Origin: Mesostigma viride
Taxonomy: Eukaryota; Streptophyta; Mesostigmatophyceae; Mesostigmatales; Mesostigmataceae
Direction of reading: 5' to 3'
DNA: 64,000 nucleotides
NCBI GenBank assembly: GCA_009746045.1
Contig: RPFO01001598.1
Location: 442,501 to 506,500 of the forward strand
Shown here: in pieces, positions 25,601-37,800 of the stretch
How positions within the stretch are numbered: position 1 is the first letter of the stretch
Layout: every line of letters starts with the position of its first letter
Notes under the pieces: model-generated
Seen by the model: only the letters and a program-made list of their open reading frames with translations
Told to the model about the DNA's origin: nothing
Databases searched by the model: none
Translations under genes and position numbers: made by a program

Positions 25601-28600
25601 TGTGAGTGCAGCCGGCCCCTTGCGTGCATGGTGTATGTACATGTGTGTGCAGCCGCCCCTTCCGTGCATGGTGTGTGTACGTGTGTGTGCATGCAGCCGG
25701 CCCCTTGCGTGCATGGTGTATGTACACGTGAGTGCAGCCGGCCCTTGCGTGCGCGGTGTGTGTAAGTGTGCGTGCAGTCGCTCCTTGCGTGCATGGTGTG
25801 TGTACGTGTGTGTGCAGCCGCCCCTTGAGTGCGCGGTGTGTGTAAGTGTGCCTGCAGTCGCTCCTTGCGTGCATGGTGTGTGTACATGTGTGTGCAGCCG
25901 CCCCTTCCGTGCATGGTGTGTGTACGTGTGTGTGCAGCTGGCCCTTGCGTGCGCGGTGTATGTACGTTTGTGTGCAGCCATCCCTTCCGTGCATGGTTAG
26001 TGTACATGTGTGTGCAGCCGCCCCTTGCGTGCATGGTGTATGTACATGTGTGTGCAGTCGACCCGTGCGTGCGCAGTGGATGTACGTGTGTGGGTAGCCG
26101 TCCCTTGCGTGCGCGGTGGATCTACGTGCGCGGTGTATGTACATGTGTGTGCAGCCGCCCCTTGCGTGCATGGTGTGTGTACATGTGAGTGCAGCCGGCC
26201 CTTGCGTGCGCGGTGTATGTACGTGTGAGTGCAGTCGCTCCTTGCGTGCGCGGTGTGTGTGTAAGTGTGCGTGCACTCGCCCCTTGCGTGCATGGTGTAT
26301 GTACACGTGTGTGCAGCCGCCCCTTGCGTGCATGGTGTATGTACATGTGAGTGCAGCCGGCCCCTTGCGTGCGCGGTGGATGTACATGTGTGTGCAGCCG
26401 CCCCTTGCGTGCGCGGTGTGTGTACGTGTGTGTGCAGTTGCCCCTTGCGTGCGCGGTGGATGTACGTGTGTGTGCAGCCGCCCCTTGCGTGCGCGGTGTA
26501 TGTACGTGTGTGTGCAGCCGGCCCTTGCGTGCATGGTGTATGTACATGTGTGTGCAGTCGCCCCGTGCGTGCGCAGTGGATGTACGTGTGTGGGTAGCCG
26601 TCCCTTGCGTGCGCGGTGGATCTACGTGCGCGGTGTGTGTACGTGTGAGTGCAGCCGGCCCCTTGCGTGCATGGTGTATGTACATGTGTGTGCAGCCGCC
26701 CCTTCCGTGCATGGTGTGTGTACGTGTGTGTGCATGCAGCCGGCCCCTTGCGTGCATGGTGTATGTACATGTGTGTGCATGCCGGCCCTTGCGTGCATGG
26801 TGTGTGTACGTGTGTGTGCAGCCGCCCCTTGCGTGCGCGGTGGATGTACGTGTGTGTGCAGCCGCCCCTTGCGTGCATGGTGTGTGTACGTGTGTGTGCA
26901 GTTGCCCCTTGCGTGCATGGTGTGTGTACGTGTGTGTGCAGCCGCCCCTTGCGTGCGCGGTGTATGTACGTGTGTGTGCAGTCGCTCCTTGCGTGCATGG
27001 TGTGTGTACGGGTGTGTGCATGCCGGCCCTTGCGTGCATGGTGTGTGTACGTGTGTGTGCAGCCGCCCCTTGCGTGCGCGGTGGATGTACGTGTGTGTGC
27101 AGCCGCCCCTTGCGTGCATGGTGTATGTACACGTGTGTGCAGCCGCCCCTTGCGTGCATGGTGTATGTACATGTGAGTGCAGCCGGCCCCTTGCGTGCGC
27201 GGTGGATGTACATGTGTGTGCAGCCGCCCCTTGCGTGCGCGGTGTGTGTACGTGTGTGTGCAGTTGCCCCTTGCGTGCGCGGTGGATGTACGTGTGTGTG
27301 CAGCCGCCCCTTGCGTGCGCGGTGTATGTACGTGTGTGTGCAGCCGGCCCTTGCGTGCATGGTGTATGTACATGTGTGTGCAGTCGCCCCGTGCGTGCGC
27401 AGTGGATGTACGTGTGTGGGTAGCCGTCCCTTGCGTGCGCGGTGGATCTACGTGCGCGGTGTGTGTACGTGTGAGTGCAGCCGGCCCTTGCGTACGCGGT
27501 GTATGTACGTGTGTGTGCACTCGCCCCTTGCGTGCGCGGTGGATGTACGTGTGTGCGCACTCGCCCCTTGCGTGCATGGTGTATGTACACGTGAGTGCAG
27601 CCGGCCCTTGCGTGCGCGGTGTGTGTAAGTGTGCGTGCAGTCGCTCCTTGCGTGCATGGTGTGTGTACGTGTGTGTGCAGCCGCCCCTTGAGTGCGCGGT
27701 GTGTGTAAGTGTGCCTGCAGTCGCTCCTTGCGTGCATGGTGTGTGTACATGTGTGTGCAGCCGCCCCTTCCGTGCATGGTGTGTGTACGTGTGTGTGCAG
27801 CTGGCCCTTGCGTGCGCGGTGTATGTACGTTTGTGTGCAGCCGTCCCTTCCGTGCATGGTTAGTGTACATGTGTGTGCAGCCGCCCCTTGCGTGCATGGT
27901 GTATGTACATGTGAGTGCAGCCGGCCCTTGCGTACGCGGTGTATGTACGTGTGTGTGCACTCGCCCCTTGCGTGCGCGGTGGATGTACGTGTGTGCGCAC
28001 TCGCCCCTTGCGTGCATGGTGTATGTACACGTGAGTGCAGCCGGCCCTTGCGTGCGCGGTGTGTGTAAGTGTGCGTGCAGTCGCTCCTTGCGTGCATGGT
28101 GTGTGTACGTGTGTGTGCAGCCGCCCCTTGCGTGCGCGGTGGATGTACGTGTGTGTGCAGCCGCCCCTTGCGTGCGCGGTGGATGTACGTGTGTGTGCAC
28201 TCGCCCCTTGCGTGCGCGGTGGATGTACGTGTGTGTGCACTCGCCCCTTGCGTGCGCGGTGGATGTACGTGTGTGCAGGCGTCCCTTGCGTGCGTGGTGT
28301 ATGTACATGTGAGTGCCGTCGCCCCAAGCGTGCATGGTGTGTGTACGTGTGTGTGCAGGCGTCCCTTGCGTGCGTGGTGTGTGTACATGTGAGTGCAGCC
28401 GGCCCTTGCGTGCGCGGTGTATGTACGTGTGTGTGCAGCCGCCCCTTGCGTGCATGGTGTGTTTACGTGTGTGTGCAGCCGCCCCTTGCGTGCGCGGTGT
28501 ATGTACGTGTGTGTGCCGTCGCCCCAAGCGTGCATGGTGTGTGTACGTGTGTGTGCAGTTGCCCCTTGCGTGCGCGGTGGATGTACGTGTGTGTGCACTT

Positions 28601-31600
28601 GCCCCTTGCGTGCGCGGTGTGTGTGTAAGTGTGCGTGCACTCGCCCCTTGCGTGCATGGTGTATGTACACGTGTGTGCAGCCGCCCCTTGCGTGCATGGT
28701 GTATGTACATGTGAGTGCAGCCGGCCCCTTGCGTGCGCGGTGGATGTACATGTGTGTGCAGCCGCCCCTTGCGTGCGCGGTGGGTGTACGTGTGTGTGCA
28801 GTTGCCCCTTGCGTGCATGGTGTATGTACATGTGAGTGCAGCCGGCCCCTTGCGTGCGCGGTGGATGTACGTGTGTGTGCAGCCGCCCCTTGCGTGCGCG
28901 GTGTATGTACGTGTGTGTGCACTCGCCCCTTGCGTGCGCGGTGGATGTACATGTGTGTGCAGCCGCCCCTTCCGTGCATGGTGTGTGTACGTGTGTGTGC
29001 AGGCGTCCCTTGCGTGCGTGGTGTATGTACGTGTGTGTGCAGTTGCCCCTTGCGTGCGCGATGGATGTACGTGTGTGTGCATGCCGGCCCTTGCGTGCAT
29101 GGTGGATGTACATGTGAGTGCAGCCGGCCCTTGCGTGCGCGGTGGATGTACGTGTGTGTGCAGCCGCCCCTTGCGTGCATGGTGTGTGTACGTGTGTGTG
29201 CAGCCGGCCCCTTGCGTGCATGGTGTATGTACATGTGTGTGCATGCCGGCCCTTGCGTGCATGGTGTGTGTACGTGTGTGTGCAGCCGCCCCTTGCGTGC
29301 GCGGTGGATGTACGTGTGTGTGCATGCCGGCCCTTGCGTGCATGGTGTGTGTACGTGGGTGTGCAGCCGCCCCTTGCGTGCGCGAGTATGTACATGTGAG
29401 TGCAGCCGACCCTTGCGTGCGCGGTGGATGTACATGTGTGGGCAGTTGCCCCTTGCGTGCGCGGTGTATGTACATGTGTGTGCAGCCGCCCCTTGCGTGC
29501 ATGGTGTATGTACATGTGTGTGCAGTCGACCCGTGCGTGCGCAGTGGATGTACGTGTGTGGGTAGCCGTCCCTTGCGTGCGCGGTGGATCTACGTGCGCG
29601 GTGTATGTACATGTGTGTGCAGCCGCCCCTTGCGTGCATGGTGTGTGTACATGTGAGTGCAGCCGGCCCTTGCGTGCGCGGTGTATGTACGTGTGAGTGC
29701 AGTCGCTCCTTGCGTGCGCGGTGTGTGTGTAAGTGTGCGTGCACTCGCCCCTTGCGTGCATGGTGTATGTACACGTGTGTGCAGCCGCCCCTTGCGTGCA
29801 TGGTGTATGTACATGTGAGTGCAGCCGGCCCCTTGCGTGCGCGGTGGATGTACATGTGTGTGCAGCCGCCCCTTGCGTGCTCGGTGTGTGTACGTGTGTG
29901 TGCAGTTGCCCCTTGCGTGCGCGGTGGACGTACGTGTGTGTGCAGCCGCCCCTTGCGTGCGCGGTGTATGTACGTGTGTGTGCAGCCGGCCCTTGCGTGC
30001 ATGGTGTATGTACATGTGTGTGCAGTCGCCCCGTGCGTGCGCAGTGGATGTACGTGTGTGGGTAGCCGTCCCTTGCGTGCGCGGTGGATCTACGTGCGCG
30101 GTGTGTGTACGTGTGAGTGCAGCCGGCCCCTTGCGTGCATGGTGTATGTACATGTGTGTGCAGCCGCCCCTTCCGTGCATGGTGTGTGTACGTGTGTGTG
30201 CATGCAGCCGGCCCCTTGCGTGCATGGTGTATGTACATGTGTGTGCATGCCGGCCCTTGCGTGCATGGTGTGTGTACGTGTGTGTGCAGCCGCCCCTTGC
30301 GTGCGCGGTGGATGTACGTGTGTGTGCAGCCGCCCCTTGCGTGCATGGTGTGTGTACGTGTGTGTGCAGCCGCCCCTGGCGTGCGCGGTGTATGTACGTG
30401 TGTGTGCATGCCGGCCCTTGCGTGCATGGTGTGTGTACGTGTGTGTGCAGCCGCCCCTTGCGTGCGCGGTGTATGTACATGTGAGTGCCGTCGCCCCTTG
30501 CGTGCATGGTGTATGTACGTGTGTGTGCAGTTGCCCCTTGCGTGCGCGGTGTATGTACATGTGAGTGCAGCCGGCCCCTTGCGTGCGCGGTGTGTGTACG
30601 TGTGTGTGCAGTTGCCCCTTGCGTGCGCGGTGGATGTACGTGTGTGTGCAGGCGTCCCTTGCGTGCATGGTGGATGTACGTGTGTGTGCAGGCGTCCCTT
30701 GCGTGCGCGGTGTGTGTGTAAGTGTGCGTGCACTCGCCCCTTGCGTGCATGGTGTATGTACACGTGTGTGCAGCCGCCCCTTGCGTGCATGGTGTATGTA
30801 CATGTGTGTGCAGCCGCCCCTTCCGTGCATGGTGTGTGTACGTGTGTGTGCAGCCGCCCCTTGCGTGCGCGGTGTATGTACATGTGAGTGCAGCCGGCCC
30901 CTTGCGTGCATGGTGTATGTACATGTGCGTGCACTCGCCCCTTGCGTGCATGGTGTATGTACACGTGTGTGCAGCCGCCCCTTGCGTGCATGGTGTATGT
31001 ACATGTGTGTGCATGCCGGCCCTTGCGTGCATGGTGTATGTACACGTGTGTGCAGCCGCCCCTTGCGTGCATGGTGTATGTACATGTGTGTGCAGCCGCC
31101 CCTTCCGTGCTTGGTGTGTGTACGTGTGTGTGCAGCCGCCCCTTGCGTGCGCGGTGTATGTACATGTGAGTGCAGCCGGCCCCTTGCGTGCATGGTGTAT
31201 GTACATGTGTGTGCAGCCGCCCCTTCCGTGCATGGTGTGTGTACGTGTGTGTGCAGCCGCCCCTTGCGTGCGCGGTGTATGTACGTGTGTGTGCATGCCG
31301 GCCCTTGCGTGCATGGTGTGTGTACGTGGGTGTGCAGCCGCCCCTTGCGTGCGCGAGTATGTACATGTGAGTGCAGCCGACCCTTGCGTGCGCGGTGGAT
31401 GTACATGTGTGGGCAGTTGCCCCTTGCGTGCGCGGTGTATGTACATGTGTGTGCAGCCGCCCCTTGCGTGCATGGTGTATGTACATGTGTGTGCAGTCGA
31501 CCCGTGCGTGCGCAGTGGATGTACGTGTGTGGGTAGCCGTCCCTTGCGTGCGCGGTGGATCTACGTGCGCGGTGTATGTACATGTGTGTGCAGCCGCCCC

Positions 31601-31631
31601 TTGCGTGCATGGTGTGTGTACATGTGAGTGC
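19606..31631 (+). repeat. 40-bp satellite array, part 1 (about 300 monomers)
   Basis: The monomer reads roughly TGTATGTACGTGTGTGTGCA followed by GCCGCCCCTTGCGTGCGCGG. Variants are GCATGG for GCGCGG, GTGGATGTAC for GTGTATGTAC, and TTGCCCC, GGCGTCCC or CTCGCCCC in the middle. About 17-bp short monomers (GGATCTACGTGCGCGG) recur at 20221, 20721, 23104, 23604, 25076, 25576, 26119, 26619, 27444, 29587, 30087 and 31559. Their spacing shows a higher-order period of about 6.48 kb. Forty is not a multiple of three and the unit lacks stops in most frames, so open frames of up to more than 2000 codons arise by default. I do not treat any as a gene. Confidence 0.97.
31627..31631 (+). repeat. 5-bp target-site duplication AGTGC (left)
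   Basis: It matches AGTGC at 40135-40139 on the other side of the element. Five bp is the usual length for Copia-type integration. Confidence 0.9.
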
Positions 31632-32086
31632 AGTTAGATGAGATGCTTAGGCTGACACACGGATTTCCGGCCTGCGCGCCGCGTATTGCCTACCGCGGCT
31701 GAGCGGGACACCTCAGTACAGTACGGCAGGGTGTACGGTACTGAGGTGTCATGTGGACCGATGTGCGGTTAGTGCCAGACTGTTCCTAGGTGCTAGCTCG
31801 ACCCGCCAGGTCCGGTGTAGCCGGGCCTGACGGGCCGAGTCTTAGCTGGATGCTAGTGACGTGGTCGCATGGCATTGCAGTGTACACTTGTCCACTGGTC
31901 GTGTGCTGCAGGTAGCACCGCCATAGGCATATAGGCGTAGCACTGGGGAGTGCCACAGCACCCGAGTCTGCCCAGTTCCATTCTGAGCCCTCAGCTTTCA
32001 TCTCTCTCTCATTGTATTATTGTAATACAATCATCATTCGCTCTCAGCTTTCGCAGTTGTTCGTCGTCCCTAGTCTCCATCCAACT
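31632..32086 (+). repeat. 5' LTR of the 8.5-kb retrotransposon
   Basis: 455 bp, no difference seen from the 3' LTR. The right part holds ATTGTATTATTGTAATACAA, an internal inverted repeat with a TGTAA. An inverted pair CACCTCAGTACAGTAC / GTACGGTACTGAGGTG also lies in its first third and could form a hairpin. Confidence 0.95.
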
Positions 32087-32098
32087 TGGACTGAAAAG
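32087..32098 (+). other. Candidate primer-binding site
   Basis: TGGACTGAAAAG starts directly after the 5' LTR. An initial TGG is what a primer tRNA ending in CCA requires. I cannot name the tRNA, and it does not match the initiator-Met site usual in plant Copia elements. Confidence 0.45.
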
Positions 32099-32323
32099 TT
32101 CGATATTTTTTTTAAGCAAAAAAAAAGATATGGCGTCCAACAACGGCAACAACGGCAACAACAACAAGGGGAAGGCGCCTGCCAGGCGCACCTCACCCCG
32201 CCTTTCGCCGGAGGGCACGCCCTCCACCACCGATGCGAGGGTGACGCCCAACGTCCCTTCCGCACGGTGGTCGCTGACCAACCCAGGCGTCGGGGCCCGC
32301 AGGTGGGGCCCGGCGCCCGGGGG

Positions 32324-34249
32324 ATGGCGAGCGGGCGGCCGTTTGCCACTGGCGGTTTGTCCGCCATGGCACCTGGGGGGCAGGTCCCCCGGGCACGACG
32401 TTCACCCGTCGCAGGTGACGGGGGTCGTGAGCGGAGTGATTCCTCCGAGGAGGATGGCGAGGTGCCGCCTGCGAGGCCTCGGCCTTCGCTTGAGCTTTCG
32501 TCGCAGACACCTGCGACGTCTGGCAACCTTTCCGTGGGCCGACAGATGGCCACCATGGACATTGACCGGTATGGGGAACATGTTCCGCCCCCGGTCATGT
32601 TCGGGCGCCCACCCCATTTTCTCCCCCTTGGGGAGGACGACATCCCGGCGTTCATTGCGGTGAACGGCCGGATCTTGCTCGATCGTTTTCAGTTGCTTCC
32701 AGATGAGCAGATACACGCGATAGAGGTTCATCGGGTGCACTCGCTGATCGAGGGGCGTCTTAGGATGCAGCTCCCACTGGTTCAGGTGGCGGTTTGGCTG
32801 TACTGTTTCGCCAATCGGCCGCGGCACAACCCCGGCACTGTTGATCAGTGGGCGTCCAGGCAGCGCCAGAGAGAGGCGCTGCGCGTGGTCTCCAGACCAG
32901 AGATCGCGCTGACTCCGTTGCCAGCGTGGCCCCAAGTCACGCCAGTTGGCTGGGGCCCGGATAGGCGTGAGGCGGCTGCGATGCCGCCTGCGACGGGGCG
33001 CGGGGCGGCAGACGCCCCCAACACGCCCATGGGTGGTGAAGCCACCCAGGACCCTCTGGCAGGTCAGAGGGTCCAACCTCAGCCGCAGGCTCCCCCGCCC
33101 CGCGTGGGGGGCCAGGTGGCTGAGGAGGCCACCGGGGTCGCAGGGACCCCGGCGGCGACACAAGCGCCCGGGGTCGCAGGGACCCCGGCAGCGACGCCGG
33201 CGCCTCCGGCGCTGGCGGGGGATGCAGCCCCCATGGAGGGTGTCACGGGCACCTCCAGCGGCTCTGGGGGGCAGGCCCCCTCTAGTCGCAACAAGGACAA
33301 GTCCCTGGCAGGGCCGGAGGGGCCCCAGGGTCCCACCGCAGCTGGGCAGCAACCAGCACTGCTGGAGGGCGACCTGCAAGGTCGCGACTTCATCACCCTG
33401 GTGATGAGGCCGTGTGGCGTGCCATACAGACAGCCACAGCCTCCTTCCGTGGGCTGGCCGACAGGAGCCAGCAGATGCATCGCGGAGGCGGGCAGCCTGG
33501 TGTGTGCAATCATCACGCACATCCTGGGCCTGCCCAACCTCCAAGAGGGCACACGCAGGGTGTGCGACGACCTGCTGCCTGCCCTGCAGGCTCTCCTCTC
33601 AGGGAGGAGGGTGCAGGGCAGCAGGGTGCGTCTGGTGCGTTTGCTGGAGCTCCTACACAACGCCATCCTGAGAGGGGCGGGTAGGTGGCTAACTCTGCCT
33701 ACCTGGTTGCATCACAATCTTACTAACCCTACTGACGATGACGTGTCCCTCTCTCCCACCTTCCATGATTGGGAGGAGGCCCGCAGCAGGAGGCGGGAAG
33801 TGACACACACTCACACCCCCAACCAGCCCACCCCTATGTTGTCTAACCCTCCTACACAGCCCATGTTTGCCCATCCTGCTCAGCTCACTCAAGTAGCACT
33901 TCCCTCTCAGCAGGTCTCTCCTGTGAATGCTGCAGCAGCAACACCATCTTCTCCCTCTCCCCCTGCATCCCCCTCTAGGTTGCCCACTTACAATGAAAAC
34001 CGTCCTGTGGATAGGATTAATGTCAGGGGGCTGCCTGAGGGGTATACTAGGGAGCAGGGGAATCATGCACTTCTCTCTCTGCAGCTGGCTAGGGAGGAAC
34101 TGAATGTCAAGAATTGGTTTGGATCTCTCATGCAGGGGGATTTTACCATCAGTCCTCTTCTCAGATTCAGAATCTCATTCTTGTCTTCCAGCGTAGGTAT
34201 CCCAAGTGGCAGGACACGCAGGCTAGGGCAGTTTGGGAGGCTTTCATGA
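32324..34249 (+). CDS. gag: Retrotransposon Gag, N-terminal part (frame-disrupted)
   Basis: The frame from ATG 32324 (MASGRPFATGG) to 34249 encodes a basic/acidic start, a globular segment (MFGRPPHFLPLGEDD through WLYCFANRPRHNP), a Pro/Ala-rich linker with a GVAGTPAAT repeat, and a second helical segment. A better start may be ATG 32130 (MASNNGNNGNNNKGK), but that frame stops at 32663. The deleted relative at 52.1 kb has one more C in the run at about 32253, which would join the two frames. Near 34138 the Gag reading appears to pass to the -1 frame at GGGGGATTTTAC, because Gag-like sequence continues in the pol frame. This is either a 1-bp deletion or a programmed -1 shift. Confidence 0.7.
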   Translation: MASGRPFATGGLSAMAPGGQVPRARRSPVAGDGGRERSDSSEEDGEVPPARPRPSLELSSQTPATSGNLSVGRQMATMDIDRYGEHVPPPVMFGRPPHFLPLGEDDIPAFIAVNGRILLDRFQLLPDEQIHAIEVHRVHSLIEGRLRMQLPLVQVAVWLYCFANRPRHNPGTVDQWASRQRQREALRVVSRPEIALTPLPAWPQVTPVGWGPDRREAAAMPPATGRGAADAPNTPMGGEATQDPLAGQRVQPQPQAPPPRVGGQVAEEATGVAGTPAATQAPGVAGTPAATPAPPALAGDAAPMEGVTGTSSGSGGQAPSSRNKDKSLAGPEGPQGPTAAGQQPALLEGDLQGRDFITLVMRPCGVPYRQPQPPSVGWPTGASRCIAEAGSLVCAIITHILGLPNLQEGTRRVCDDLLPALQALLSGRRVQGSRVRLVRLLELLHNAILRGAGRWLTLPTWLHHNLTNPTDDDVSLSPTFHDWEEARSRRREVTHTHTPNQPTPMLSNPPTQPMFAHPAQLTQVALPSQQVSPVNAAAATPSSPSPPASPSRLPTYNENRPVDRINVRGLPEGYTREQGNHALLSLQLAREELNVKNWFGSLMQGDFTISPLLRFRISFLSSSVGIPSGRTRRLGQFGRLS

Positions 34250-34803
34250 AGGAGCTAACTGACCTCCTCTCCACCCCCTCATCTGTGGACATCTATGGGG
34301 CATTCAGGTGGGTAGAGGAATACAGGGTCACATCAGTGGACTATGTGGCTGAGACAAAGAAATATGAGCTAGCCATCAAAGCACGTCCTGATGTCCAGCA
34401 GCTAGATCACAAGTTCTTGCTGCGTTCCTTCCTTGAGAAACTCAAACTTGACAAAAACACCTACGCTATGCTTGCAACAGGAATGGCAAAGTACTGGGAG
34501 GACATGAAGGAGGCATTGGATTATATCAAGCTGGCCTTGGCTCCCCTTAGCCAGGGGGCCATGGGCACCTCTGTAAAGAGGGTCAGGGGGGAAGAGAGGG
34601 AGGAGGAGGATAGGGAGAGGGAAGACAGGAGCAAGAGACCTGTCACTATGGCAGAAGTCAAGTCCCTGCTGGGACAAATGTTTAAGGGCAAGGGCAAGGG
34701 CAAGGGCAAGGGCAAGGGCAAGGGCAGGGGCTGGGGCAAGGGCAAGGGTAAGGGGCAGTCTCCCTCCAAGGGGGGCAGCTCCAGCAACAACAACAACAAC
34801 AGT

Positions 34804-34851
<48 letters not shown>

Positions 34852-37800
34852 AACAACAACAACAACAAGAAGCAGGACAAGGAGGACAAGTCTTCTCAGC
34901 GGTGCACCCGCTGTGGCATGAAGTACCACCTGCGGCCCACCTGCCGCAAGAACGTGGACGAGCTGGGGCATTTGGACGTCCTGTGCCACAAGTGCCACGG
35001 GCCGCCCCACGGTGACCCCAAGGACTGCAAGCGGCCTCCTTACGGCAAGAAGTGTGAGTCTCCCTCTCATGCTGGCTTGAGTGTGCCTGCTTCACCTTCT
35101 TCTTCTGCATGCCCCACTGTCAGAGCAGTGAGCAGTTCTGGAAAGGTGCTACAGCTGGTTTCAGAAGATTATGTCTCTAAACCAACCTTCACATCTATGG
35201 TTCCCAAGGTGTGCAGAGTGTCCCCAGCAGAGGATGCTCAGATCAGTTTTCAGGAGCTTGCTTTGCAGTTGCATTTCCTTTATGGGCATGAAGTGAGTGC
35301 AGAGGTGGTGGCAGCAGCAATAGGGGGGGCAGCACTCAGACGTGCATGCCAGGTGGTCAGATCCCACTGCCAGCATTGTCAGTTCAATGCACCCAAACCC
35401 CCTAAGTGGCATGTAGCTACCCCACCTAAGAGCAAGGGCAGGGTGGTAGGAGATGTCTTTCATATCAAAGGACAATCTTACTTGGCACTTAAAGATGCAT
35501 GGTCAAGGTACACAACCATTGAACCATTACCTGGAATGGACAAGACACAGTTGCTCAGGGCTCTCTTGATTGCTCAGGCCAGGTACTACCCTGTGGAGGC
35601 ATTGTTACTGGATCAGCAGTTCACATGTCTTGCCAATGAACCAGGGTGTGAGGCTATTGATCTGGCTGGGCTAGAAGATCATGAGAGGCAAGGCATTATT
35701 GAAAGGGCCATCAGGTCCATTAAAACCCTTGTAGCCAAAGAAGATGGCAATCTGCTGGCTGACAGTGGGTCCTATGCTGACAGAGCTCTGTGGTCCACCA
35801 GGTTGTGCCAAGTCCTCAACAGGAGGCCACTCATGAAAACCCCACAAGGGGTGGTCATTACACCAGATGGATTGCATGCAGGCATTTATCCACCTGAGGT
35901 ACTAGCCCTCTACAACGCACAGCGAGCACAGACAGCTAGCAGGTTAGCTGTCAAGGATGCAAAGCATCCACGTCCCACCTTCAGAGAAGGGGATCAGGTC
36001 CTATTCTACAAGGAGTCGGGACTAGGCAAGGTGGGTACCTGGCATGGGCCAGCCACCATCCTAAAGTTTAACACCACTGGCAGGACAGTGTTAGTTAAAC
36101 ACAATGACACGGGAAAAATTCACAGGTGTTCACCTCACAGGATGAAATTGTATTTTCCAACTGTGTCAGACGTGGCAGAGGAGGAAGAGCTGTTGGCCGA
36201 CAGCCCTGTACAGTTGCCTGGCATCCCAGCGTTGCCCAGTGAGTGGTTGTTTGGAACACCCACTGGTGAGTGTGAGAGCCACACCCACTGTGACACCCAG
36301 GTCACCCTTGATGATTGCAGGCAGTCACTGCAGGATTGGCCCCCTGCAGCAGAGGGTCACATTGGCAAAACAGGTGATCAGCAACCTATCACCTCTACAA
36401 GTGTGAACATAGCTCAGCCACTAGCTGCACCTTCCAAACGCAGCCTAGCAGACGCTGTTCGCATTTTACAAGCAGCTCATAGAGCCAAAGCTCAAACTGC
36501 TGCAGGATCAGCTAAGGTGGGGAAGGTTGGGCAGAATGACAATAGCCCATTTATGGTTGCAGTGGACACACAAGCCCAGGTCAGCATTATCAGTGCCCTG
36601 GCTGTGCCCCATTTGCCTTTGGAACCTTCACCCTGGCACCATGTGGCTGATTTCTCAGGGCAGTCATCCCTCAAGGTATTAGGTCAGGTCATGTTGACTA
36701 TACTCGGTATCCCCACTCCTTTTCAGGTCTTGGAAGGTTATAAAGGGAATGCTTTGTTGGGGGATCCTTTTCTCTGTTACCCTGGTGTCCTCATATCCAG
36801 TGATAGACTATCCATCCAGGACATGGGTGGTGTTGATCTGAATCATTTCAAAATTTCTCTTGAAAAACTTCTTAACACCAACATTGCTTCTGTAAAATTT
36901 GCTACACCCAAGTATGCCCCAGGGCAAGAACCCTGTGTGGCAGACCTGGTTCACAACCAAAAACTTCATCCCAACTCATTTGGATTGGGCAAGCATGATG
37001 TGGCTAAAATGTCTCCTCTTTCTTATGAACAGATAGAGCAAGACTGTCGCACACACATAGGATTCCTAAAATGGGTGGAGGCCTTTAACAAGGCCAGGGA
37101 AGAATGGGTAGTGCCAGATCCTCTTAGTCCTTCTCATACTCCCCCTGTCACACCTATTGACAAAAAGCCTGCAGGGTGCAAGCACTTGCGCCTGAAGTTT
37201 GTGTGTAAACATAAGCCAGCAGCAGATGGGTCAGTCATCTTTCATGCTAGACCTTGTGTGACAGAGTTCAAGGGCACCACTGATCTGACAGAGGCAGAGT
37301 TGTACACGCCAGGCATTCAGCAAACATCCCTAAAAATCTTGCTGTCTGTCTTTGTGGGTCATCTCAATGATGGGGATGACTATATCTGTAAGGCTACAGA
37401 CATTAAAAGGGCTTTCCTGAAAGGCTCACCTGAGATAGCACAACAAGTGTGGCATGGTCAGGTGTACGTAGTCTCCACTCCCAGAGTTTGGGCAAAACAC
37501 ATCCCTCAGCAGTACCTGAAAGCTAACATAGGTGTTGAAGGGCTGCAATCAGCTCCTCGCATTTTCAGGATGTCAGCTCAGGCTGTGTTTGAAAAGTTAG
37601 GGGCTAGATATGATGACATAGACCCTTGCTTCTTTGTGGTCCCACACCCTCATGGCATTCTCACCTTTGTGTGGCATGGGGATGATCAGCTGATTGCTGG
37701 GCCAAGGCGTGCTGTGGATGATTTTATTCAACAAGTGTCACAGCATTTTGAGATTGGCAAGCAAGTAGAGCTGGGCACCACTGCCATAAAATTTTGTGGC

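Noticed and set aside
19440-26534. A 2364-codon minus-strand open frame rich in His, Thr, Cys, Arg (and many similar frames across the arrays)
   Set aside because: The 40-bp satellite unit lacks stops in most frames and 3 x 40 bp gives a 40-aa period. Frames on both strands are equally open, so openness carries no coding information.
32130-32663. Separate small protein starting MASNNGNNG
   Set aside because: Comparison with the deleted copy shows it is the Gag N-terminus cut off by a one-base difference in a C run.
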